Below are positions 1 through 6,844 of a stretch of DNA of 13,362 nt, piece by piece (within the stretch, counting starts at the first letter, position 1; every line of letters begins with the position of its first letter). Both the position numbers and the translations under genes were made by a program. Under the pieces are notes generated by a model, which was given only the letters and a program-made list of their open reading frames with translations, did not search any database and was not told the origin of the DNA. Source of the DNA: JAYEIH01 sp034659995 (GTDB lineage: Archaea; Methanobacteriota_B; Thermococci; Methanofastidiosales; B48-G16); the NCBI GenBank assembly GCA_034659995.1, contig JAYEIH010000076.1, positions 1 through 13,362 on the forward strand, given 5' to 3'.

Positions 1-146
1 AAAAGGAAAACATTGTCAGCATCTTTCGGTCCGAGGATACTATCTTTGTTATCATCGCGGCCGAGGAGCTTACGGTGGAGGAGTTTGATTATCCAGGAGT
101 TAAGAATATTGAGTGCTCCAAACTGAACTCATTCGAGTTGGTGTGA
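1..146 (+). CDS. C-terminal end of an unidentified protein (cut by window edge)
   Basis: An open frame runs in from the left edge (first full codon at position 3) and stops with TGA at 144-146, giving the last 47 residues of a protein. The tail contains the stretch DTIFVIIAAEELTVEEFDYP, alternating hydrophobic and acidic residues as in a beta-alpha fold, and ends in FELV. The stop lies 2 bases before the ATG of the next ATPase gene, so it is almost certainly the first visible member of the same operon. I do not recognise the family. A relative of the downstream RecA/KaiC-like ATPases is possible but not shown. Confidence 0.6.
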   Translation, partial: KENIVSIFRSEDTIFVIIAAEELTVEEFDYPGVKNIECSKLNSFELV

Positions 147-148
147 GT

Positions 149-688
149 ATGAGTCTGATTGTTGTAGGCGTTCCCGGGACAGGTAAGCGGCTCTGGCTGA
201 AAAGGCTTCTTGAGGAGAGAGTGCTCTATGTCGCCGTGGATATCCCTCCCGAGGATGTGGATTACGGCGGCATAGTTGTGGACTGTTACTCCGAGAGGAT
301 CGGTTCTTCGGATGAGGAGTACCACGTGACCTGTGCCTACGATCTTGACGAGATCTACAAGGAGATCACCGGTGCAATGGAGTCATTTACCGGATCCTCT
401 CTGGTGATGGACTCTCTGACGCCTCTGCTCCTGACGCTGGAAATACACTCAGTATACCGGTTTCTCCAGAAACTGCTGGCGTATTCAAGGGTTAAAGGAA
501 TAGATGTCTTTTCCATTCTTCATCGTACACACGGTGAAACTGAGGAGCGATCGATCCTCCATCTCTTTGATGATGCTCTGCACCTGGAAAAGATTAATAA
601 TGGATCGATGATAGAGTACTATTATCATAAAAGATATGATTCTCGGAAGAAGAGATATTATATAAAAGAAGGTGAGATAGTTGAATGA
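149..688 (+). CDS. Degenerate RecA/KaiC-like (RAD55-type) ATPase domain protein
   Basis: A 179-residue single-domain P-loop protein. The P-loop GVPGTGKR is at residues 7-14, and a Walker-B-like strand SSLVMDSLTPLLL has its Asp at residue 88, the same arrangement as in the KaiC-like gene at 1402. Two key positions differ from active KaiC. The Ser/Thr after the P-loop lysine is Arg14, and the paired catalytic glutamates after strand 2 are replaced by DIPPED (residues 31-36). It probably binds a nucleotide weakly or acts as a non-hydrolysing regulatory partner. The start at 149 is preferred over an upstream ATG at 113: it follows the preceding stop by 2 bases, has GGTGTGAG just before it, and puts the P-loop at the usual distance from the N-terminus. 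The end overlaps the next gene by 8 bases. Cytoplasmic. Confidence 0.75.
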   Translation: MSLIVVGVPGTGKRLWLKRLLEERVLYVAVDIPPEDVDYGGIVVDCYSERIGSSDEEYHVTCAYDLDEIYKEITGAMESFTGSSLVMDSLTPLLLTLEIHSVYRFLQKLLAYSRVKGIDVFSILHRTHGETEERSILHLFDDALHLEKINNGSMIEYYYHKRYDSRKKRYYIKEGEIVE

Positions 689-1097
689 GTTTGTCGATTA
701 TGCCATGGGAAGTTTAATTTTGTTTCTCCTCAGTGTGGAACTTATTTCCTACATCTTGAGGAATACCACCAAAGATTACAGAAGCAGTGTGATCTTCGTC
801 ACCGTCGGCGATATATTTGGTGTTCTCGGATATATCCTTCTTATCGTCTTTGTTATTTCCGCCTCAGGCGTCTTTGCACAGCTCTGGAATCTTGAGCAGA
901 TGCCCTATAAGATGGTGGCACGTTCTACGGCCTCTTTCCTTTCCCTTATTCTGTATACGGGACACATAGTTTTTAAACGTGTTTATGATATAAAAAATAT
1001 TAAAGAAGGAAAAATAGAGCATTATCTTACGATTATATTTCTTGTTCTCGGGTACCTGTTTTATCTCATGGCAATAACATCAGGAGGTAGTTTATAA
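681..1097 (+). CDS. Four-pass integral membrane protein of unknown function
   Basis: A 138-residue, very hydrophobic protein. Membrane segments are visible at about residues 8-26, 38-64, 79-98 and 115-135, with a basic loop (KRVYDIKNIKEGK) between the last two. I chose the TTG start at 681 because GGTGAG lies at 671-676, and because it overlaps the stop of the ATPase gene, giving translational coupling. An ATG at 705 is a less well supported alternative. No family is recognised. Its place between two RecA/KaiC-like ATPase genes suggests a membrane partner for them, much as archaellum ATPases work with a membrane platform, although the protein is far smaller than ArlJ. Confidence 0.7.
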   Translation: MNEFVDYAMGSLILFLLSVELISYILRNTTKDYRSSVIFVTVGDIFGVLGYILLIVFVISASGVFAQLWNLEQMPYKMVARSTASFLSLILYTGHIVFKRVYDIKNIKEGKIEHYLTIIFLVLGYLFYLMAITSGGSL

Positions 1098-1405
1098 TGG
1101 AAAAGAATGAAATATCAAAGGTAGTAGCATACATTTCAACGATAATGCTGGCTGCGTGCATGATAGGCGCAGGTTACTCCGTCTTAAATTTCAGTTCCAA
1201 CATTTCGGTAAGGATAGGTGTTGCCTTTGTGATCTCCGGAATATTCTTCCTGACCTCAATAATCTCATCTGTTTCCTCGCTTTTCATAAGCGGTTCGCGA
1301 CTAAAGGAGGAGGCACAGATCACCGTTGCGATGATAGTATTCGTTTTGGGATGTATATTTTACTTCCTTATAATGTTGTCTGTTTTGTACAGGGTGCAGA
1401 TATGA
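1097..1405 (+). CDS. Three-pass small membrane protein of unknown function
   Basis: A 102-residue protein with hydrophobic segments at about residues 9-30, 38-64 and 75-98, separated by a short charged loop (SRLKEEAQ). A strong ribosome site GGAGGT at 1083-1088 precedes the ATG at 1097. That ATG shares one base with the stop of the preceding membrane protein, and the TGA at 1403-1405 overlaps the ATG of the KaiC-like gene as ATGA. The two membrane proteins have a similar size and topology (GC-[IL]-FYFL and GYLFYLM near the end), so they may be diverged duplicates or two subunits of one complex. No named family is recognised. Confidence 0.7.
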   Translation: MEKNEISKVVAYISTIMLAACMIGAGYSVLNFSSNISVRIGVAFVISGIFFLTSIISSVSSLFISGSRLKEEAQITVAMIVFVLGCIFYFLIMLSVLYRVQI

Positions 1406-2121
1406 GGGTAAAGACAGGAATGGATGGGCTGGATGAGCTCATAGAGGGTGGATTTCCTAAAGGGTCCGTTATACTGGTCTCAGGGATGGCCGGCACGGGC
1501 AAGTCCATATTTTCTATGCAGTATATCTACAAAGGTTTAGAGATGGGGGAAAACGGGGTATACATAACGCTTGAGGAGGGCCCAGAGGAGCTGAGGAAGG
1601 AGGCAAGGAGGTTTTCATGGGACCTAAGGGAGTACGAGGATGAGGGGAAGCTGGTGATTCTCGATGTCTCTACGAGGGTTGGGCTTCCGCCGAGAGAAAA
1701 GTACTTTATAGAGGATCTGAGCATAGAGAATCTTTTGAACAGGGTATATGAGATCTGCTCTGAAATAGGTGCAAAAAGACTTGTTCTCGACTCTCTTCCA
1801 CCTCTTTTTCAAAAAGAGGAGAATTTAAGACCAAAAATCCATAAGATAGGGAAAGTGCTGAATGAGACCGGATGCACATCTCTTATAATCAGCGAAACTA
1901 TCCGTGATGATAGGTTCAGCAGGTTTGGGATTGAGGAGTTTATATCCCGTGGCCTGATTACACTTCATCTTGAGGAGATAGAGTCCAAACGTAGGATACA
2001 GGAATGCAGGAGGAGCATATTTATAAGAAAGATGAGGCAAACAAAACACAAGGTGAGGAAGTACCCCTTTTATATAGATGAGGAGGGTATAAGCATAGAT
2101 ACCAAAGGTGAGTTGTTATGA
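1402..2121 (+). CDS. KaiC-like RecA-superfamily ATPase
   Basis: A 239-residue single KaiC domain with all the expected signatures. It opens with TGMDGLDELIEGGFPKG, has a Walker A GMAGTGKS at residues 28-35, catalytic glutamates in ITLEEGPEEL (E58, E59), and a Walker B strand RLVLDS with D130. The C-terminal pattern IRKMRQTKHKVRKYPFYI is typical of archaeal KaiC/RAD55-family proteins. These ATPases act as nucleotide-driven switches or oligomeric scaffolds in signalling and motility. The start at 1402 is set by ATGA overlap with the preceding stop and by matching the family N-terminus; the frame is open further upstream but runs antisense-like through the membrane gene. The 3' end overlaps the PINA ATG by four bases (ATGA), so the two proteins are probably made together. 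The exact role is unknown. Confidence 0.88.
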   Translation: MRVKTGMDGLDELIEGGFPKGSVILVSGMAGTGKSIFSMQYIYKGLEMGENGVYITLEEGPEELRKEARRFSWDLREYEDEGKLVILDVSTRVGLPPREKYFIEDLSIENLLNRVYEICSEIGAKRLVLDSLPPLFQKEENLRPKIHKIGKVLNETGCTSLIISETIRDDRFSRFGIEEFISRGLITLHLEEIESKRRIQECRRSIFIRKMRQTKHKVRKYPFYIDEEGISIDTKGELL

Positions 2122-3869
2122 AGGTTTTACCAGACACGAGTGTTATTATTGATGGAAGGTTCAGAGAGTTTCTCATGGAGAACGAGGTTATCGTAGTCTT
2201 ACTTAATGAGGCCGTGGTGGCGGAGATAGAACACCAGGCCGTAACCGGGAAGACATCCGGAGAGTCAGGCCTTGAGGAGCTGAGGAAGATAAAAGAACTG
2301 TGCAGGAAAAAAGATATTGATATAGATTTTGCGGGGGATAGGCCGCCGCTAAACAGATTAAAGGATGTTGATGACATAATACGGTCCTCGGCGGATATTA
2401 ACGATGCGATACTTATAACAGGAGATGTTGTCCAGAAGACAATTGCAGAGATTAAGGGTATCAATGTGAGATATATACCTGCCAAAACAGGTATAAAAAT
2501 GAGTATAGAGGATTTTTTTGACGAAACAACGATGTCCGTCCATCTGAAGGACGGAATAAGAGCAACATCGAAAAAAGGCACCCCAAAAGACATTTTCTTT
2601 GAAAAAAAGGGTGAGCCGATGAGTGAAAAAGAGCTGAATGATATTTCCCTCGATATTGTAGAAAGAGCTGAGAGGGAGAAGGGGTGTTTTATAGAAATGG
2701 ACGAGCAGGGGGCCATTATAGTGCAGTTAAAGGAGTATAGGATAGCTATCACAAAGCCGCCTTTTTCCGATGGATTTGAGATCACCGCGGTGAGGCCGGT
2801 GAGAAAACTCTCCCTCAAGGAGTACGACATCTCCGAAAAACTTAGGGAAAGGTTAAAGGATGCGGAGGGCATTCTTGTGGCGGGAAGTCCCGGAGCCGGA
2901 AAGTCTACATTTGTCCAGGCACTGGCGGAGTACTACAATGAAAAGGGAAAGATAATAAAGACAATGGAAAAGCCGAGAGATCTTCAGGTTTCCTCGGAGA
3001 TAACTCAGTACACCTCCCTTGGCGGCAGCATGGAGAAAACTGCAGATGTCTTGCTTCTTGTCCGTCCCGATTTTACGGTTTTTGATGAGATGAGAAAGAC
3101 GAATGATTTCCTGATCTACGCGGATATGAGACTTGCGGGAGTGGGCCTGATCGGTGTAGTTCATGCCAGCAGGACAATTGACTCAATTCAGAGATTTATT
3201 GGGCGGGTAGAGCTTGGAATGATACCCCAGATAATAGATACGATAATCCATATAGACAGAGGAGAGATAGGGGATGTTTTCTCGCTGCGGTATACGGTGA
3301 AGGTACCGTACGGCATGGGCGAGGCAGACCTGGCAAGGCCGGTCATTGAGGTAAGGGATTTTGAGGAGGACAGTCTGAGGTACGAGATATACAGTTATGG
3401 TGAACAGGTGGTGGTGATGCCTGTGAAAAAGAGAGACATAAAGCCTCCTGCAAATCTTTCCCGGGAGATAAAAAAGTATATCCAGGGGAACTTTGAGATT
3501 GAGATGATTACCAATAGTAAAGCTATTGTCTATGTAAATCAAGAGGACGTTCCGAGGATAATCGGGAAAAAAGGAAAAAACATTGATTTAGTGGAGAAAA
3601 AATCTGGCATTTCCATAGATGTAAGAGAAAAAGAGATCAATAGCCCTGTTGGGGTAAGGAAAACAAAAAAATATTATATCCTCCAGACATCGTTTGGAAA
3701 GGAAAAGCTTGATATCTATCTCGATTCCTCATACTTCCTCACAGCATATGCAAACAAAAAGGGAAAGGTAAAGATTAAGAGGAACAGTAAACTCGGAAAG
3801 GAGCTGGGCAAGGCACTGAGTTCCAAGGCATCTGTGCAGGCAGAGCCATCACAAAAAAATTCCAAGTAA
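2118..3869 (+). CDS. PINA-type PIN domain-ATPase-KH protein
   Basis: 583 residues, archaeal PINA architecture (COG1855-like). The N-terminal PIN nuclease fold carries acidic residues D6, E36, D96 and D103. The middle is a secretion/PilT-like hexameric ATPase with Walker A GSPGAGKS at 256-263, Walker B FTVFDEM (Asp about 323) and a downstream GVVHAS histidine motif. A KH domain follows at about 463-515 with the signature RIIGKKGKNI. Studied archaeal relatives form hexamers that bind DNA and work with Holliday-junction enzymes; transfer of that role here is inference. The gene is fused by ATGA overlap to the KaiC-like gene. The tail after the KH domain is lysine-rich, and its final 154 bases lie antisense to the transglutaminase-like gene. 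A run of eight T follows at 3898-3905. Confidence 0.92.
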   Translation: MKVLPDTSVIIDGRFREFLMENEVIVVLLNEAVVAEIEHQAVTGKTSGESGLEELRKIKELCRKKDIDIDFAGDRPPLNRLKDVDDIIRSSADINDAILITGDVVQKTIAEIKGINVRYIPAKTGIKMSIEDFFDETTMSVHLKDGIRATSKKGTPKDIFFEKKGEPMSEKELNDISLDIVERAEREKGCFIEMDEQGAIIVQLKEYRIAITKPPFSDGFEITAVRPVRKLSLKEYDISEKLRERLKDAEGILVAGSPGAGKSTFVQALAEYYNEKGKIIKTMEKPRDLQVSSEITQYTSLGGSMEKTADVLLLVRPDFTVFDEMRKTNDFLIYADMRLAGVGLIGVVHASRTIDSIQRFIGRVELGMIPQIIDTIIHIDRGEIGDVFSLRYTVKVPYGMGEADLARPVIEVRDFEEDSLRYEIYSYGEQVVVMPVKKRDIKPPANLSREIKKYIQGNFEIEMITNSKAIVYVNQEDVPRIIGKKGKNIDLVEKKSGISIDVREKEINSPVGVRKTKKYYILQTSFGKEKLDIYLDSSYFLTAYANKKGKVKIKRNSKLGKELGKALSSKASVQAEPSQKNSK

Positions 3870-4721
3870 TTGGCATCTTTTTCTGTCCAGCAGGGTATTT
3901 TTTTTAGTTTGAGTTCTGTTTTTATACTTGTCTCCGGTCTTCTTCCACTGTATGTGCAGTGGGAAAAGGCTTCCATGGTTTTTTCCCCATTTATCTCCTT
4001 AAACCCTCTGTTAAATGTGATATGGGGTTTAAAAACATGAAAGTTTCCCTCTGTGGGATCCACGGAGTACCATTCCCCAGTATAAAACTCCGCCCATAGA
4101 TGGGTTACCTTTGAGCTATTGCCCGGGAGCCATCCCCATACAGGTCTTGCTTCTATATCCGAAGCCTTGCACAGGGCTATAAAAAGAAATGTAAACTCTG
4201 TGCAGTCTCCCTTTTTATTTTTGAGGGCCCAGGAAGCAGCTTTTTTTTCTCCGTTGTAATCATAATGCAGCTCCCGAACAAAGTTGAATATCTCTCTCAC
4301 TCTTTCTGGATCATTCTTAGCTCCCTGTGTGATTTCATCCGCCTTTGTTGCAATCTCTAGGTTTTTATAGTCTATGAGAGGGCAGTTATCCTCTATATCT
4401 TTGTTTCCTGAGCTTTCCATCTCTTGGACCATCGTATAGACCTGAACCTTGAACCTTATTTTTATCTGAGCGGCATCCGCGTCTTTAAAAAGGAACGTGT
4501 AATATCCATTCTCCGCAGCATGCTCGGGGAGTTCCAGCATCTCTATAATCTGCGAATCCGTGTTTTCCGGCATGGGAAGATAGATCTCAAGGGATTTCAC
4601 AGCTTTGTCGGAGTTCCAGTCTATTGTCAGCTCACATTCGTATGCACTGTCCTTAATTAACGCACCCTGAGAAGAAAAAAGAAGTAGGATAATTAATGAA
4701 AGTAGTACACATTTTTCTCGC
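3716..4721 (-). CDS. Exported transglutaminase-like (papain-fold) protein with C-terminal membrane anchor
   Basis: 335 residues from a GTG start at 4723 (the start codon covers 4721-4723). An N-terminal signal peptide (about 5-20) is followed by a beta-rich region. The transglutaminase-like core then shows a complete Cys-His-Asp triad: C174 in KGDCTEF, H208 in THLWAEFY and D222 in SVDPTEG. A hydrophobic segment at about 307-328 followed by RKYEESR looks like a C-terminal anchor, which would put the domain outside the cell. The family includes proteases and amide-forming enzymes; the substrate is unknown. The start shares one base with the lipoprotein stop (TAGTG), with AGGTGG upstream, so the two are co-translated. 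The last 51 codons overlap the PINA gene on the other strand. Antisense of lysine codons gives Phe/Leu, so the anchor's composition is tied to PINA's basic tail. Confidence 0.85.
3898..3905 (+). terminator. Oligo-T terminator after the PINA operon
   Basis: Eight consecutive T begin 28 bases after the PINA stop, with another T-rich stretch at 3920-3925. Archaeal RNA polymerase stops at such runs. The run lies inside the oppositely oriented transglutaminase-like gene, where it encodes lysines. Its position fits the end of the plus-strand operon. Confidence 0.55.
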
Positions 4722-4722
4722 A

Positions 4723-5499
4723 CTAACCCACCTGATTGAGTTTTGCCTCCAGACTTCTGCAGTGGCTCAGGACATCATTGAGATTGTCTGTGTTCATTGA
4801 TACGGTACAGATGAGGTTTCCATATCGGAATCTGACCTCCACCGTTTTATCGGACGTCTTGTATGTGGCTTCATTTCCTATTGGGTTGTGGGGCGAGAGT
4901 TCCACAGTGAGTATCTCCTTGAACCTCTCTTTTGCAGCCTCCACCGTTTCATACTTTGTGATTATACACTCAAGCTTTTTTTCATTCATTTTAAAAATGG
5001 TATGGTATGAGTTTTCCCCAAGAGACTCATTATCTATGGGATTCCAGGATAGGCCTATGTCCTCTCTTCTCAGCACAAGCTCAGAGATATCCTCCTCTAT
5101 AAACGTTTCGGAAACATAGAATGTTGCCTCATACTCGTCTTTGCTACTGTTGGTGTCCTCAGCGATGATCTTGACTGCATGTTCGCCTTTGGCGAACTTT
5201 TCGCTGATGGAAAAACACGAACAGTCATACTCTCCATCTATATACCACTCAAAGTTTAGTGCATCTTTATCCGGATCCCCTGACTCATTGTGAAACATCA
5301 CCCTCTCTGTGTCCCTTGGGTTCTCCGGATGCATCGAGAATTTTGCCACGGGAGGACTATTTGAGGAAGGTTTTGCAGGTGGGACCGTCTCTGTTTTGGG
5401 AGATATCGTTTCACTACTTTTTTCTCCTATGCAGCCCAGTGAAAATAACACAATAGCAATTAGTCCTATACACGTCAGGTCATTTTTTATGTTCCTCAT
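4723..5499 (-). CDS. Lipoprotein with a PKD-like domain
   Basis: 258 residues. A hydrophobic leader ends in a lipobox-like FSLGC with Cys at residue 23, followed by a Ser/Pro/Thr-rich linker (24-50). A PKD-type beta-sandwich follows at about 50-130 (PPVAKFSMHP, ESGDPDKDALNFEWYIDG, GEHAVKIIAED). The remaining C-terminal domain is not recognised. PKD modules usually mediate surface adhesion or spacing, so this is probably a lipid-anchored outer-surface protein. It starts 17 bases inside the end of the NYN gene, with AAGG before the ATG, and its stop touches the GTG of the transglutaminase-like gene. The order suggests that the lipoprotein and transglutaminase act together at the cell surface. 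Confidence 0.8.
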   Translation of the reverse strand: MRNIKNDLTCIGLIAIVLFSLGCIGEKSSETISPKTETVPPAKPSSNSPPVAKFSMHPENPRDTERVMFHNESGDPDKDALNFEWYIDGEYDCSCFSISEKFAKGEHAVKIIAEDTNSSKDEYEATFYVSETFIEEDISELVLRREDIGLSWNPIDNESLGENSYHTIFKMNEKKLECIITKYETVEAAKERFKEILTVELSPHNPIGNEATYKTSDKTVEVRFRYGNLICTVSMNTDNLNDVLSHCRSLEAKLNQVG

Positions 5500-6001
5500 C
5501 CTTGCCGACCCCCATCTTTATAACGTAATCTGCAGCATTCTGCAGAGCAACGGAGAACCCGGGGTCCATACCGACTATTATTGTTTCCTTTCCATGTTCC
5601 TTAGCCTTGTTCACAATGGGAAGAAAGTCTGCATCTCGTGTTGCCAGAGCCAGTGCATCAATGGTTTCGTTGTAAATAACTTCCATTGATATCAGTCCCA
5701 TCATGACATCCGTGTCTCCTGCAACAACGACCACCTCAAACCCCTGGTTTGATATTGCCTCTATCAACCCCTGTGATGCATACTGATTCAGAATGACCTT
5801 TGCAATTCTTATGTCCCCTATGTCGCTGAGAATATGAGATACATTTTCCATATCTATTCCAAACTCTTTTCTGAGGATGTTCGGACCGTCTATTAATAAT
5901 CCGATCCTTTTTCCGTCTTTTTTCTCCCTTTTGGCCATTTTGCCTATTGATTTACTAATGCCCCTTCCAACCTTTGTTATTTTCTTCCATTTTAACGCCA
6001 A
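5480..6001 (-). CDS. NYN (LabA/PIN-like) domain protein, TIGR00288-type
   Basis: 173 residues. After a basic N-terminus (1-33) comes a NYN domain with the expected acidic sites: D38 in GLLIDGPN, D96/D98 in VAGDTDVMM and D123/D125 in ATRDADFLPIV. NYN proteins have a PIN-like nuclease fold and mostly act on RNA, so a metal-dependent RNase activity in the cytoplasm is likely but not proven. The TTG start at 6001 is chosen because GGTGA sits 5 bases upstream; an ATG at codon 22 is the alternative. A TATA box at about 6046-6054 would start a leader of about 23 bases. First gene of a three-gene operon with the lipoprotein and the transglutaminase-like protein. Confidence 0.87.
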   Translation of the reverse strand: MALKWKKITKVGRGISKSIGKMAKREKKDGKRIGLLIDGPNILRKEFGIDMENVSHILSDIGDIRIAKVILNQYASQGLIEAISNQGFEVVVVAGDTDVMMGLISMEVIYNETIDALALATRDADFLPIVNKAKEHGKETIIVGMDPGFSVALQNAADYVIKMGVGKDEEHKK

Positions 6002-6045
6002 TCATATCACCAGTGGTATACGCTATGCATTCTTTATGAGTACCC

Positions 6046-6055
6046 TTTTATAAAT
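6046..6055 (-). promoter_or_regulatory. TATA box for the NYN-lipoprotein-transglutaminase operon
   Basis: On the minus strand this reads TTTATAAAAG, close to the archaeal consensus. Its centre is about 50 bases before the TTG at 6001, which leaves room for a short leader carrying GGTGA. Confidence 0.55.
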
Positions 6056-6064
6056 GTATTTCGG

Positions 6065-6844
6065 TTAATTCCAGCATCTCTCACGGAAATTGCAGAAATT
6101 ACACTCTCTTCTCTTCTTTTTTTCCGGTGGATTTCCATTCAGAATCTCTTCCACAGATTTTTTTATCGTAAAAAATTTATTTTTTAGTTCTTTGTCAATC
6201 GCTATCTCATCTCTTCTGCTCAGAACAACGTAATCAATGATCCCCCTGTTTACGGAACTGCCAAACTTTTTTTCCATGAGCAGGGCGTAACCTGCAAGCT
6301 GGAGCACGTCTTTTTCCATATACGTATCTGATCCTCCTGTCTTTATCTCCACAGGATAATATGTGCCCTCTGTCTTCTCAATTCTGTCCACCCTTCCCGA
6401 GAGATTGAGTTCCTTACTTTTTATGGAGACCTCTGTAAGGGCCTCCGGAAATACGAGGGTATACACATCCTTCTTCTTGTATCTTCTCATTGCTTCTTTA
6501 AGTTTCAGCGCTTTTTCAGTTGCTCTTCTTGAAAATACTTCATTAAGTTGTTCTCTTGTTGTTAGCAGATCCCCTTTTATCCTTCTCTTATTCCTCAGAA
6601 TAGTATTTTTTACAACTCTTTTTGCATCCTCACAGAAAACCTCTGCAATTTCTTCTGCACTCATCTTTTCCTTAATAAATATTCCAAAGATATCTCTGTC
6701 CCTCTCTTCAAGTTTTTCAGCTATTTTGTGGTATACGCTTCCAAAGCTCATCCGGGGGGTAATAACCCGTACCCCCTTAACTCTCCCAAGGTAAAGACCG
6801 TAGGGGCAGAACTCATACTGGGTAATATCCGTGACATATATCAT
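6065..6844 (-). CDS. Cas4-like PD-(D/E)XK nuclease with Fe-S cysteines (copy A)
   Basis: 259 residues. It has the Cas4/RecB-nuclease pattern: H39 in GSVYHKIAE, D153 in GRVDRIEK, E166 and K168 in YYPVEIKTG, and Q182-x3-Y186 in QLAGYALLME. Cysteines that can bind a 4Fe-4S cluster are C13 near the N-terminus and C248-x2-C251-x5-C257 at the end. Cas4 proteins cut single-stranded DNA ends and trim CRISPR spacers, but no cas1, cas2 or array is present here, so a general DNA-repair or end-processing role is more likely. The ATG at 6844 shares one base with the stop of copy B (TGATG); a TTG one codon earlier is possible. Last gene of the THEP1-nadC-cas4-like operon. Confidence 0.85.
   Translation of the reverse strand: MIYVTDITQYEFCPYGLYLGRVKGVRVITPRMSFGSVYHKIAEKLEERDRDIFGIFIKEKMSAEEIAEVFCEDAKRVVKNTILRNKRRIKGDLLTTREQLNEVFSRRATEKALKLKEAMRRYKKKDVYTLVFPEALTEVSIKSKELNLSGRVDRIEKTEGTYYPVEIKTGGSDTYMEKDVLQLAGYALLMEKKFGSSVNRGIIDYVVLSRRDEIAIDKELKNKFFTIKKSVEEILNGNPPEKKKRRECNFCNFRERCWN

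Noticed and set aside
1156..1401. N-terminal extension of the KaiC-like protein
   Set aside because: The frame is open, but overlaps the membrane protein gene entirely. Its peptide does not resemble KaiC, and the ATGA junction at 1402 gives the correct family start.
2021..2872. 283-codon minus-strand open frame
   Set aside because: Lies antisense to the strongly conserved PINA and KaiC-like genes. The peptide is Ser/Phe-rich as expected from reverse reading, and no domain is recognised.
5309..5689. 126-codon plus-strand open frame
   Set aside because: Antisense to the lipoprotein and NYN genes, with no recognisable motif.
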